The notes under the pieces are model-generated. The model saw nothing but the letters and a program-made list of their open reading frames with translations, ran no database searches and was not told the origin of the DNA. Of a DNA stretch of 22,032 nt, positions 1 through 8,430 are shown piece after piece. Within the stretch, counting starts at the first letter, position 1; each line of letters starts with the position of its first letter. The position numbers were made by a program, and so were the translations under genes. The stretch is taken from contig AJWJ01000405.1 in assembly GCA_000277445.1 (NCBI GenBank), forward strand, positions 1 to 22,032, read 5' to 3'. The DNA comes from Polysphondylium violaceum (lineage: Eukaryota > Evosea > Eumycetozoa > Dictyosteliales > Dictyosteliaceae).

Positions 1-267
1 ACTCTGAAGGTGTACCAATGTTTAATAAACAATGATATAAAGCTTATAGGGTGAGAAGGGTGCGCAGACCAACTGAAGTTTATTTACATTATATTTATCT
101 TTTATAGTTGAGCATTCAAAAACCAATTTTCTATTTAAGGATAATCCAGATATCAGATCCATTATTAAGAGATATTGAATTATTTCCAAAAACCGTAATG
201 CGTTTTGCATTACAAATGCCTCCTTAACCTCCCAGACGCATACCATTGATGGTCAAGAAGTAATAAT

Positions 268-860
268 CTTCAACAACACACCCAGCGTTCCATGACTAGT
301 CACTTCAAGTTGATCCCTAGAATCCGGTTTGATAGAGGGACACTTTGTTCAGGTTCTTTGCAAGAGCTCTGCCAATTAAACACATAAGATTGAAACCCTA
401 CAACTGCAGGCCTCACTCTAGAAGAACCATATGTTTATGAACTTATTTACTGTCCAGTAATACCAGATACAACAAAAATAAACGCCATAAAGTTCAATGT
501 CCTCCCTACCAGAATCGAACTGGAAAACCTATACTTGGACAATCCTATAATAGTTAATCCACACAAATTCGTTTTAGCTTTGTCCATAGTCTTACATAAA
601 CAATTCTGCATCGCTATACGGTGGGAAATAGCCAGACTGGAATGACTTCCTCCCATGCATCAAAACCTACAAAATAATCAACTCCAACTGACTACTAGAA
701 CAAATACTCAAAGTGGAAAAATCACCACCAGGAACTCCTATTCCAACCAAAAAAGAACTACTGATTCATTTCATAAGAAATGGACAAACCTTATTTTACT
801 TAATGAATTGATTCAATAAACCCTTAAAATTTTTTTACTTAAACAAAAAAAAAAAAAAAA
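268..860 (+). pseudogene. Decayed non-LTR retrotransposon ORF2 C-terminus with A tail
   Basis: One plus-strand frame from 268 to the stop at 817-819 reads as protein of uniform composition but is broken by in-frame stops at 385, 391 and 643. It contains a segment reading RIRFDRGTLCSG, then LCQL, then ELIYCPVIPD, and further on HKQFCIAIRWEIARLE. An RGTLCSG-like stretch followed by spaced Cys residues and a CP motif is typical of the zinc-knuckle-like C-terminus of L1-clade reverse transcriptase ORFs. The dictyostelid TRE elements belong to that clade. A run of 16 A at 845-860 follows the last stop by 25 bp, as expected for the 3' tail of such an element. The reverse transcriptase core itself is not visible. 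Bases 1-267 show only a short plus-strand coding-like piece (about 114-225) that I cannot assign. Family assignment is inference from motifs; decay is directly visible. Confidence 0.6.
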
Positions 861-864
861 CAAA

Positions 865-1083
865 TTTATTAAAATATGGATGATCTATTAGGTGTAGATC
901 ATATATATTGTATTATAGAGGGAGGAAGTTAGCCTATCTTGCAAGAGATCTAGTATGATAATGTGTGTATGTTTGAAATGGGTGAATTATAACGAATGAT
1001 GTATTTTTTTTTAATTTTTAGTTTTTATGTTTTTGTAAATCATACCAAATAATGGGTAATGATTTACGGGAGGATTTCCATCC
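865..1083 (+). repeat. Left arm of a ~200-bp inverted repeat
   Basis: This stretch matches the reverse complement of 2905-3090. The best-conserved part includes ATCTATTAGGTGTAGATCAT near 885-904, whose complement lies near 3050-3070. Weaker collinear matches continue through GGGTGA, AACGAATGA, TTTTTAATTTTT and GAGGATTTCC. The left arm has one extra piece of about 20 bp near 1042-1062. The arm begins directly after the A tail of the retroelement remnant. No gene is visible in it. Confidence 0.75.
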
Positions 1084-1112
1084 AAAGTAATAGGAATGAG
1101 TCATGTCCCATT

Positions 1113-1220
1113 TTATTATTATGGTATTTATTATTATATAAAAACAATAAATATAGATCATCAGATCTAGTAGGTTTTGTGCTCTCCTTCTCACCACAAT
1201 AGAGGCTTTTTGTATTTATT
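1113..1220 (+). repeat. Direct repeat C, copy 1
   Basis: This copy resembles 3437-3546 in the same orientation. Shared words include ATATAAAAACAATAAAT, AGATCATC, CTCCTTCTCACCACAA and TTTTGTATTTA. By eye the two copies are roughly three-quarters identical. The preceding 28 bp, containing GGAATGAGTCATGTCCCA, recur next to copy 2 but in inverted orientation. No coding capacity is seen. A shorter, weaker inverted likeness lies at about 45-100. Confidence 0.65.
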
Positions 1221-1412
1221 GTGTTTTATTGTCATTCGTGTGTAATATAATAGTAATGTGAGTTATTATATTTTAAATAAATAAAAAAATATAATTTTAT
1301 AATTTTTTTGATTATCATATTATTTTTAATTTTTTCACTATTGATTATTTTGTTTTTTTTTAATTCATTTTTTTTACCCACACTCCATAGGATTGTTATA
1401 TATTACTTTAAA

Positions 1413-2009
1413 ATGAATGTATTAGTGGCAGGGGCAGGTGTTGCTCTTTTCTTTTTAGTCAATTTTGTTAGAAGTTTCTTTGTACAAGAATCTGATTTGG
1501 AAACAGAACAGGATATAGACCAATTACATCGAAGATTTAATTCAAAAATGGAGGAACTAAAACGAGAAAAGAGATATAAAGAAATTGGACCTCAAACTGA
1601 CGATTTTAATGAACAAATATTTAAAATAGTGTATTTATTATTATTATTACAATCACAATGCTCTTAGTCATTGTTATTAATATTCTTATTACCTTCACCA
1701 TCACTTGTAAATCTCTCCCTTTTTAATAGAAATAAAGGTAAAGGTTTAGATGAAATTGATCTACATGGGTTATTTAAAAAGTATGCAGTTCAATATTGTG
1801 AAGCAAGAATAAAAAAAATAACAGAAATGATTCGTAATTCTCAACCAAATGCACCAAGACAACTAATAGTGATAACTGGAATTGGTAATGGCAGTGGAGA
1901 GGGTGGTCCTAAAATCAAACCAGCAATCAAAGACTATCTCACTGATAATAATATAAATCATACTGAAATATCCAATAGGGGTGCATTTCTTGTTTTATTT
2001 AGTTCATAA
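1413..2009 (+). CDS. Small Smr-domain protein with N-terminal membrane anchor (2 exons)
   Basis: The predicted 165-aa protein is encoded by exons 1413-1630 and 1730-2009. The 99-nt intron has donor GTATTT and acceptor TTTTTAATAG, and joining restores the frame (phase 2). Residues about 3-22 (VLVAGAGVALFFLVNFV) form one hydrophobic segment, so the protein is probably membrane-anchored. A short charged helix follows. Residues about 80-162 match an Smr (MutS2 C-terminal) domain: DLHG at 83-86, an ITGIGNGSGEGG loop at 121-132 in place of the usual GxGxHS, and a final NRGAFLVLF. Smr domains bind or nick nucleic acids; the target here is unknown. I prefer the ATG at 1413 because it has the AAAATG context and the second copy conserves it. 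The upstream in-frame ATG at 1308 would add a T-run-encoded hydrophobic stretch. The gene sits inside an inverted-repeat island with a broken copy just downstream. The missing loop His may affect activity. Confidence 0.72.
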
Positions 2010-2253
2010 AATTAATATTTATAATTGTTTATAACAACGTAGTAAGATATTCAATTTATGGTGGTCGTGATATTCATTCGATGATACCTATGATAAAATA
2101 TTCAAGAAGAGTTTAAACGAGGTGACAACTTCAATTGATAATGAAACAAAAAGATGATGAATCAGCGAAACCATAGATTATTATCTAATGAATAGTTTGA
2201 GTAAGGACATTCTGAGGTTAACATTTTAGTTAAATAAATAATTTATCCATTAT
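2010..2253. other. Spacer between Smr gene and its broken copy
   Basis: I see no intact gene. A short open stretch near 2054-2116 (reading GGRDIHSMIPMIKYSRR) is coding-like but is closed by stops and cannot be assigned. The likeness between the two Smr copies resumes at about 2254. Confidence 0.4.
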
Positions 2254-2340
2254 TATATTTTTCACAATTGATTATTTTGTTTTTTTTTTAATTAGTTTTA
2301 TGAACCCACACTCCATAGGATTGTTAAATATTACTTTAAA

Positions 2341-2683
2341 ATGAATGAATTAGTGGTATGGGCAGGTATTGCTCTTTTCTTTATATTTGTTAGAAGTTTC
2401 TTTGAACAAGAATCTGAACCGGAAATTGATAATTTTAAAAAAACAAATATTTGAAATAGTGTATTTATTATTATTATTACAATCACAATGCATCAAGACA
2501 ACCAAATGCACCAAGACAACTAAATGCACTAAGACAACTAAAAGTGGTAACTGGAATTGGTTATGGCAGTGGAGAAGATGGACCTAAAATCAAACCAGTA
2601 ATCAAAAAATATCTCACTGATAATAATATAAATCATACTGAAATATCAAATGGGGGTGCATTTCTTGTTTTATTTAGTTCATA
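2341..2683 (+). pseudogene. Broken tandem duplicate of the Smr-domain gene
   Basis: This copy repeats the gene at 1413-2009, including about 85 bp of its 5' flank (2254-2340, with the shared words CACACTCCATAGGATTGTTA and TTTAAAATGAAT). The start reads MNELVVWAGIALFF. About 100 bp of exon 1 are missing, which shifts the frame into a stop near 2453. The intron donor region is kept, but the acceptor and the start of the Smr domain (including DLHG) are lost. Near 2491-2542 an 18-bp unit of the type AAATGCACCAAGACAACT is repeated about three times, where the intact copy has one. The 3' half of the Smr domain stays recognisable up to the shared stop at 2681-2683. It is unlikely to make an Smr protein. 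Confidence 0.75.
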
Positions 2684-2904
2684 AAATTATTATTTATAAT
2701 AGTTTATAATAGTTGAGGCATGATTCAAATAGAACTCAGGGTATTATGATTCTAACCAAATATATATTTATCAATATGGTAAAGCTTATAATATGATCAT
2801 ATGATTTTGTGGCTTTTACTAATACATCCTCCTTGTCTTTGATTTAAAATAAATAAATCACAACATTATAATAATAAAAATAAACATAGAGGTGTGTGTA
2901 ATGA

Positions 2905-3090
2905 GAGGAAATCCTCTCGTTAAATTTTCGAAAACATAGAAATTTCAAAAATTAAAAATAAATATTCATTCGTTTTTAATCACCCATAGTGAACCTACCC
3001 ATTATGATATAATATCTTATGAGCTCAGGACCTCCATCATAATACAATTTATGATCTACACCTAATAGATTATCCATATTTTATTAAAGG
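2905..3090 (-). repeat. Right arm of the ~200-bp inverted repeat
   Basis: Read on the minus strand, this matches 865-1083. The outer end carries the complement of ATATGGATRATCTATTAGG and the inner end the complement of GAGGATTTCC. A small perfect hairpin (GAGAGG, loop AAAT, CCTCTC) lies at 2903-2918 at the inner end. Bases 2690-2904, between the Smr pseudogene and this arm, contain nothing I recognise. Confidence 0.72.
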
Positions 3091-3180
3091 TGTAATATGA
3101 ATACTATTACATATTAATGAACTTAATTCATCTCAGGAATTAATCATCTTTGTGGTCAATTCATGACTAAATGGAAAAAT
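3090..3180 (+). repeat. Direct repeat D, copy 1
   Basis: This copy resembles 3578-3665 in the same orientation, sharing TATTAATGAACT, AATCATCT, TTTGTGGTCAAT and a terminal TGGAAAAAT. It lies directly outside the right inverted-repeat arm. Bases 3181-3436 after it hold no gene that I can see. Confidence 0.6.
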
Positions 3181-3436
3181 CTTTCTTTTTATAAAAAATT
3201 GATAAAAACATTTTCATTATGTTTTATTCTTCATCATTGATAAACATTGCTTTATACTGATTTATCTTATGAGATAATATATTTCATTAGAGGATTGAGT
3301 TTTTTATACATTTATGTATCAGGTCTCACTTGTGTATTCATCATTCATTCCAAGTTTTAATACCAAGGACTTTAGTCATTGTTATTAAAATTTTTAATAG
3401 AAACTATAGAAATGATACACATGAATGACAATAAAA

Positions 3437-3546
3437 CCACATTATTAATATGGTATTTAATATTATATAAAAACAATAAATAAAGATCATCTGATCCAGC
3501 CGGTTTGCACACTCCTTCTCACCACAAGTGAAGCCTTTTGTATTTA
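3437..3546 (+). repeat. Direct repeat C, copy 2
   Basis: This is the second copy of the repeat at 1113-1220, with conserved TATAAAAACAATAAATAAAG, GATCATCTGATC and CTCCTTCTCACCACAAG. It is followed at 3547-3571 by the GGGACATGACTCATTCCTA segment in the orientation opposite to its copy beside repeat C1. Confidence 0.65.
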
Positions 3547-3562
3547 AAATGGGACATGACTC

Positions 3563-3589
3563 ATTCCTATTACAAATTGTAATAGGAAT
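3563..3589. repeat. 27-nt palindrome (13-bp arms)
   Basis: Bases 3563-3575 (ATTCCTATTACAA) are perfectly complementary to 3577-3589 (TTGTAATAGGAAT), with one central A. The same 5' arm word occurs once, without its partner, beside repeat C1 at about 1087-1098. A possible cruciform or a head-to-head junction of two repeat copies. Confidence 0.85.
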
Positions 3590-3665
3590 AAATAACCCTA
3601 TTAATGAACTATAATCATCTCTGGATTTGAACTCATTTGTGGTCAATCCACGACTAACTGGAAAA
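3578..3665 (+). repeat. Direct repeat D, copy 2
   Basis: This is the second copy of the repeat at 3090-3180. It begins inside the right arm of the 27-nt palindrome and ends 34 bp short of the 3' end of the tRNA-Gln gene. Confidence 0.6.
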
Positions 3666-3699
3666 ATTGTCCCGATAAAAGAATAAAACCAACAAAAGA

Positions 3700-3771
3700 T
3701 GGTTCTACTGAGAATCGAACTCAGATTGCGGGATTCAAAGTCCCGAGTGCTACCAATTACACCATAAAACC
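3700..3771 (-). tRNA. tRNA-Gln(UUG): tRNA-Gln (anticodon UUG)
   Basis: The 72-nt minus-strand gene folds into a full cloverleaf. The 7-bp acceptor stem is GGTTTTA/TAGAACC with one G-T pair, followed by discriminator A. The 4-bp D stem is GTGT/GCAC with loop AATTGGTA. The 5-bp anticodon stem CGGGA/TCCCG encloses loop CTTTGAA with anticodon TTG, which reads CAA. The variable loop is 4 nt. The 5-bp T stem CTGAG/CTCAG encloses loop TTCGATT. There is no intron and CCA is not encoded. A TTTT pol III terminator lies just downstream on the minus strand (AAAA at 3694-3697 on the plus strand). CAA is the preferred Gln codon in this genome. tRNA genes are the known landing sites of dictyostelid TRE retrotransposons, and both sides here carry repeat or retroelement debris. 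Confidence 0.95.
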
Positions 3772-3809
3772 TTACATGAGTATTAGTTTTCTTAAAATTT
3801 TTTAACGCC

Positions 3810-4306
3810 ATGTTTTTTAATACAAAAAAATCCCATGAGATACAATCTCCTAGCTACTACCTCCCTTCAAACCCACCATCTCTCAAGAATATCTTTAGCA
3901 CACTTGCCAACAGACCTAATACTTTAGTCCCCACCCCAGGCCAAGTAGAGATTATTCAATCTCTTCAACCAAAGGGGATGAAACTCGGAAGCCTACAACG
4001 CAACAATAACCTGGTCATCAACAATCCTCAGACTCCTACCGCATTCCCTCACAACAGCCTCAATCATTGGCGCAACTTTCTAAATCATGGATAGGAAATG
4101 TGAAGAAATACGAGAAATTCACCCTCTCACCACCAGCACAACTATTTGAGCGAGAAATGAAACTCTTCAGCTAGCTGCACTCGAAAACCTCAACACCAAA
4201 ATTACCTCAGTAGGAAAGAACTCAACCATCACCAGACCAGAAGGACCCAATCCATACTCCTCCAAAATAGAGCTTATAATTAAAAAATCAAAATTGAAGA
4301 TCTAGT
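3810..4306 (+). pseudogene. Decayed retroelement ORF (ORF1-like) beside the tRNA
   Basis: An ATG at 3810 opens a 94-codon frame ending at 4094. Coding-like sequence then continues in other plus-strand frames to about 4306, interrupted by stops and apparent frameshifts, for example a stretch reading SWIGNVKKYEKFTLSPPAQ near 4085-4141. The DNA is C-rich and G-poor on the plus strand and much less AT-rich than its surroundings, like the ORF2 remnant at 268-819. The translation is rich in Pro, Ser, Asn and Thr, as retroelement ORF1 proteins often are. It starts 38 bp upstream of the 5' end of the tRNA-Gln gene, which fits insertion by a TRE5-type element (known to target about 50 bp upstream of tRNA genes). 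The assignment is inference; no diagnostic motif is visible. Confidence 0.4.
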
Positions 4307-5117
4307 ATTTTTTTTATCAGCCAAGAAATAAATCTAAAATAATTGTATCCAAAATAATATTCCAAATGAACTTGCTACAGTCAACTCTTTTGATAAAAAA
4401 ATAATAAAAGTTATGAATGACGATACTATTGGTAAAAATTTATGATTGTATTGACAAGAGTGGTGAGTAAAATTTGAAGATAAATGATGTGGACAATGAA
4501 ATTCATTTATGAAACTCTTTCGAAAATTTGAAATTGTAAATTTCCCAATTTAAACAAACGAAAATTAAAATTAATATACTTGCAGTCCAATAGTATTTTT
4601 TTTTCGGCAATAAGAATGAAAATCAAAAAATTTTTACAAGATAAAAAGGGGTAATCCAAGAATGTGATTTTTCACAAAACAAAGATTACGAAAAAGTGTG
4701 GGTACTATTGTTGTTGTTGCTGTTTTTTGTGGGGGAGAAAATAAATTGGTGTTGATGTTATTGATAGAATGATATCATTCTTCTTTTTACTCTCCCCCAT
4801 AAACACAGAAACACATGGAAAAATAAACCCCAAAATAATTAAACAGACTTTAACACACCCCTCCCATTGGAATGATAACACTATATGATCAAATAAGTGG
4901 GGGAAAAGATAAGTTCAATAATATCTTGGTAAAACGTAATCCATTATCATAATAAACACTTTCCTAATTACTCACTTCTCTTTTTTTGACAGATTAAATA
5001 GATGTATTGTTTGTCATGAAAATAAAAAAAAACTATTTAAACAGTCAACACATCATTTTTTTTTTTCAAACAATTCACTTTCAAATTAAATCAAAACAAA
5101 ACTTCAAAGCTATTAAA
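4307..5117. other. Intergenic stretch and upstream region of the small gene at 5118
   Basis: No intact gene is visible. Bases 4307-4560 hold scattered coding-like scraps without a usable frame. CA/C-rich pieces (ACACACCCCTCCC near 4854-4866) lie about 250 bp upstream of the next start codon and resemble dictyostelid CA-rich or G-box promoter elements. T-rich and A-rich runs close to 5118 are typical of core promoters here. Confidence 0.4.
4730..4799. repeat. Inverted repeat enclosing a 16-bp perfect palindrome
   Basis: TGGGGGAGA at 4730-4738 is complementary to TCTCCCCCA at 4791-4799. Between them, AGAATGATATCATTCT at 4766-4781 is a perfect 16-bp palindrome. It lies about 320 bp upstream of the gene at 5118 and may be a regulatory site or an extrudable hairpin. 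Confidence 0.7.
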
Positions 5118-5363
5118 ATGATCTTTAGTAAGTACTATTTATATTAAATTAATATTAAATCCTTTATTAATTTCCTTAAAAAAAAAAAAGAATCAATTGC
5201 CCAATCATTCAACATTTCTTCCAAAGTAAACACCAATTCCAACTATCATGGTGCCAACTCTTCTTTTGGTTCTTTCCAAAACAATCAATTGACTGAAGCT
5301 ATGGCCAAACAAGCAGTTAAAAAGAATAACCCATATTTCAATCAACCATATTGGGGATATTAA
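5118..5363 (+). CDS. Small protein with 10-nt first exon (60 aa)
   Basis: Exon 1 is only 10 nt (5118-5127: ATG ATC TTT A). A 63-nt intron with donor GTAAGT follows, ending in an A-run and AG at 5190. Exon 2 is 5191-5363. The joined 60-aa protein starts MIFKSIAQSFN and ends NQPYWGY. The middle is rich in Asn, Ser and Gln. There is no signal peptide, membrane segment or recognised domain. The start, the length of exon 1 and the intron phase are the same as in the two genes at 10819-11110 and 11360-11617, which begin MIFN and MIFK. From memory this layout also resembles the HssA/2C/7E and UPF0512 small-protein families of Dictyostelium, but that has not been checked. The ATG has an AAAATG context. 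It is convergent with the PSI-like gene, with 197 bp between the stop codons. Function unknown. Confidence 0.7.
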
Positions 5364-5560
5364 AAGAAAAAAAAAAATTAAAAATCAGGAAGGGAAAGAG
5401 AAAGACGAAGTTTTTAATACCAATACTTTTGAAAAAAATTAATAAAATTACAATTACATGTGTACAATTACACAGATTTATTACTTATCCATAAAATAGA
5501 AATCTAAATATTAGTTTATTTTTAATTTATTATTATTATTTTATTTATTTTATCAAATTT

Positions 5561-7442
5561 TTAATAACACGTTGGATGGAATTCACAACAGTTGTCTCTG
5601 GTACGTCTTCCATTGCTTGAGAATGTTCTACTTGAAACTAATTTACAACGGAGACCTTGGTTTTCACAACCCAAATGTCTGCAGTCTAAGCAATCACAGT
5701 AGTGACAAAGTGGGAGGCCATTATTGACAGTACAGAAAGTACCACTTGGACATGTGTAATAATCACATGGGGTTGATGAGGTACTGGCACCGGTGACACC
5801 AATTGTTGCGGTAGCAGTTCCTGTGGCGGTTGAAACTCCTGTTGGTGTTTCTCCAGTAGTAGAGGTCAATGATGTCATGGCATTTGTAGTTGCATATGGG
5901 CTTATACACTCTGTGTGGTCTGGATACACATGGCAAATATCACCAACTGGACAAACACAGAGTGGGGTATCTGTAGGACTAACAGTTGGAGTATCTGTTG
6001 GAGACTCAGTTGGGGTATCTGTTGGAGACTCAGTTGGAGTATCTGTAGGAGATTCTGTTGGAGTATCTGTTGGAGACTCAGTTGGAGTATCAGTTGGAGA
6101 CTCAGTTGGAGTATCAGTTGGAGATTCAGTTGGGGATTCAGTTGGAGTCTCAGTTGGAGATTCAGTTGGTGGAACTACAGTACAACTCACATTCAAGTCA
6201 TTATAACAAATACCATTTAGACATTGATCAATTGTACAATCATTGTTATCGTCACAATCAATTGGTGTAATGATACAGCGTGAAGAATTATTTGGATCGC
6301 ATGAACTTGGGAGGCATGGGAGTACTGTAATACATTGAGCATCATCACAGTCTTGACAATTTGGAATAGTAGTTTGGACGCAACCATATGGCTCATAACA
6401 AGCATCATCTGTACAATGGTTATCATCGTTACAATCCAATGGAACATGTGAACAACCAGCCCCAAATACACATTTATCGGTTGTACAGGTTAAACCATCA
6501 GAACAGTTTAGGGCTCTCATTGGAATACATGTGTTACGGAAACAACCTCCAACAAAACAATATTTTTCAAATTTAGTGGCACAGGTTTCTGGTATACAAC
6601 ATGTTGTATTATCACCTTGACATATACCACAAGCATCATACCAAGGACAAACAAACTTGATACTTGTTGTAATTGAAATATCAGATTCAGTTGTATGTCT
6701 TTCACAATAGAAAAAGTCAAAGTCATAATTTGTATTTTCAGTTAAACCCAATGTATCCAAACTAATAGTTGCTGATTGGATTGTATGAATACCACCTAAA
6801 TCTACCACTCTTTGCTTGTTAATAAAAAGCCATACATCATCATCACCTTCGAATGAGAAAACATCACCTTGATGATAAGCAAATTCAGTGTGAAGCTCCA
6901 TACAAAAGTGGAAATTATGTGCAACACCATTGGAATCTCTATAAATTTGTTCATTTGGATAAGCAACTCTATCGTCAAAACCCATACCATCAATTGGGAA
7001 AAATGAATAATTGGTGTAGGTATAGAGATCAGGATTATTTGGATCTTGAGTCAAAACAAGATTAAATGGAATGGCAATATTTATATCATCGACGGTATGG
7101 AACCATGAATAAAAAGTTGATGAATTGTGAATGAGGGGTGTTCCTGTTGGTGGAGCTTGGCCATCACCACAGCAATAGGTGGGTGTTTCATCTCCTCCCA
7201 AGGGTTCCAGTACCATGTTCTTGGCAGAGGCAATATTATATTGAAAATCTGGATTTCTTTGTGGTGTATGATCTCTAATTGTAGCAGTCAAGGTCACAGC
7301 TATTAATAAAAATGAATTTGAAATTAATATTTATTTCTCAATTATATTTAAAATATAAATATTTACTGCTCTGTGAGAAAACAATGGAGGCTGTTCCCAC
7401 CAAAAATAAAATTACCAACAAAAATAAATTTAGTTTCCTCAT
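5561..7442 (-). CDS. Secreted PSI-like protein with PA14/fibro-slime domain (2 exons)
   Basis: Exon 1 (7442-7367) begins MRKLNLFLLVILFLVG, a clear signal peptide probably cleaved near residues 23-26. A 67-nt intron (7366-7300, GTAAAT...TTAATAG) follows, then exon 2 (7299-5561), giving 604 aa. Residues about 80-245 form a PA14/fibro-slime domain with the signature GDDDVWLFIN at 177-186 followed by VVDLGGIH. Next comes a Cys-rich region with CGICQGDN at 249-256 and dictyostelid CTDC-type repeats of the pattern CDDNNDCTIDQC (about 287-400). A TPTESPTD repeat spans about 403-470, and a Cys-rich tail ends in CCEFHPTCY. This layout matches the Dictyostelium PSI (prespore/prestalk-inducing factor) family of secreted developmental proteins. 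The Thr/Ser/Pro repeat is a likely O-glycosylation target. GBF-like CA-rich boxes lie about 270 bp upstream. Which PSI paralogue it is, and whether it signals, cannot be told. Confidence 0.88.
5962..6176 (-). repeat. In-frame minisatellite encoding TPTESPTD units
   Basis: About eight tandem units of roughly 24 bp (plus-strand consensus GTATCTGTTGGAGACTCAGT) lie inside the PSI-like gene and encode Thr-Pro-Thr-(Glu/Asp/Val)-Ser-Pro-Thr-(Asp/Glu). Units differ mostly at third codon positions, so the protein sequence appears selected. The opposite strand stays open through the repeat only because of the repeat itself. Confidence 0.85.
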
Positions 7443-7711
7443 TTTTTTCATCTATTATGATAGAGGACAAAAATTAAAATGATTTTGATGAGCAAGCAGA
7501 ATCTATTTATAATATAAATGAAAAAAAGATTAAATTAAATTAAAAAAATTGTAAACACCCCTTTCATTTGACTCTAAACTTTGCAATCACATGTTATATG
7601 TGTGTATGCGATGTATCTATTGTAATAATCTCTGAAGCAACCCCCTTTACTCATTACAATAACGTTTAATCAAAGTGATGAATATATTCACTTACTTAAC
7701 CCTTTTGAACA

Positions 7712-7738
7712 CAAACCCCCACAACGCCCACACACCCT
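7712..7738. promoter_or_regulatory. CA-rich / G-box-like element upstream of the PSI-like gene
   Basis: The element reads CAAACCCCCACAACGCCC then ACACACCC, so the minus strand carries GGGTGTGTGGGCGTTGTGGG. This agrees with known binding sites of the Dictyostelium G-box factor GBF, which activates cAMP-induced genes after aggregation. It lies 270 bp upstream of the PSI-like start codon on that gene's strand. The factor is inferred. Confidence 0.45.
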
Positions 7739-8430
7739 TACAAATAATCTACTCTTTTTTATTTTTGCATTCTATAATAAGCTATAGAAGGTAAGGATTG
7801 CATATGATTTATTATAGTAACATGTGAATTTTGAATTCAAAAAAAGGGTGGGTGAGTGTGTGTGTGTTATCGAATGGTTTATCTGCTTTTTCATTACATA
7901 TGAAAATAAATATTGCAGTTTTGGGTGTGAGTTAGTGTGGTGTTGAATGTATTTTACATTTTTTTCATAACCCAATATTGGTGGTGAAAGTCATATACAA
8001 GAAAAGAATTTTTTTTTTTTTTTTTCTATTCAAAAAAAATTACTCTTTTCGCACACCACACTGTTATAGGTAATTACCTCATATGCACCCTACTATCATT
8101 CCCCCACCCATATTGCCGCCATCAACAACAATAGATCAATCACACCACACTATACAATACTAATTTAGAATAATCACGCTAAAATTGTATAAATAGGATA
8201 TAATCTTTTCAGCGTAAATTACACACCACCAAAACTATAGTGGGGTTACCCAAACCCTGCATTGTAAATATTGACACTACCCAAAAAGAATCGGCTCTTA
8301 ACAGATATCCTTCTAATAAGGATTATTAGATAAATATAGCCGCCCCCTAACAGATCCTACCAAATCAATACTATCCTCTTGCTTGTTGTGTTGGAGTTGG
8401 ATACTATTGTTTATTGTTGAAATTGAATAC

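Noticed and set aside
505-527. A minus-strand stretch that looks like a tRNA T-arm (CCAG, TTCGATT, CTGG)
   Set aside because: No acceptor, D or anticodon arm fits around it, and the other strand reads as retroelement coding sequence (LPTRIELEN). Chance match.
447-656. 69-codon minus-strand ORF
   Set aside because: It lies opposite the retroelement ORF2 frame, whose motifs are on the plus strand.
1308-1412. Upstream in-frame ATG extending the Smr protein with a hydrophobic leader
   Set aside because: The extension is encoded by T-runs. Copy 2 does not preserve the ATG, and the ATG at 1413 has better context.
3404-3811. 135-codon minus-strand ORF
   Set aside because: It reads straight through the tRNA-Gln gene and repeat modules; no protein-like features.
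5962-6176. Regular tandem repeat considered as a CRISPR-like array
   Set aside because: Units are contiguous without spacers, in frame within a gene, and the genome is eukaryotic.
5793-6270. Plus-strand ORFs of 70-137 codons with VGVSVGDS-type repeats
   Set aside because: These are antisense readings of the TPTESPTD minisatellite in the PSI-like gene.
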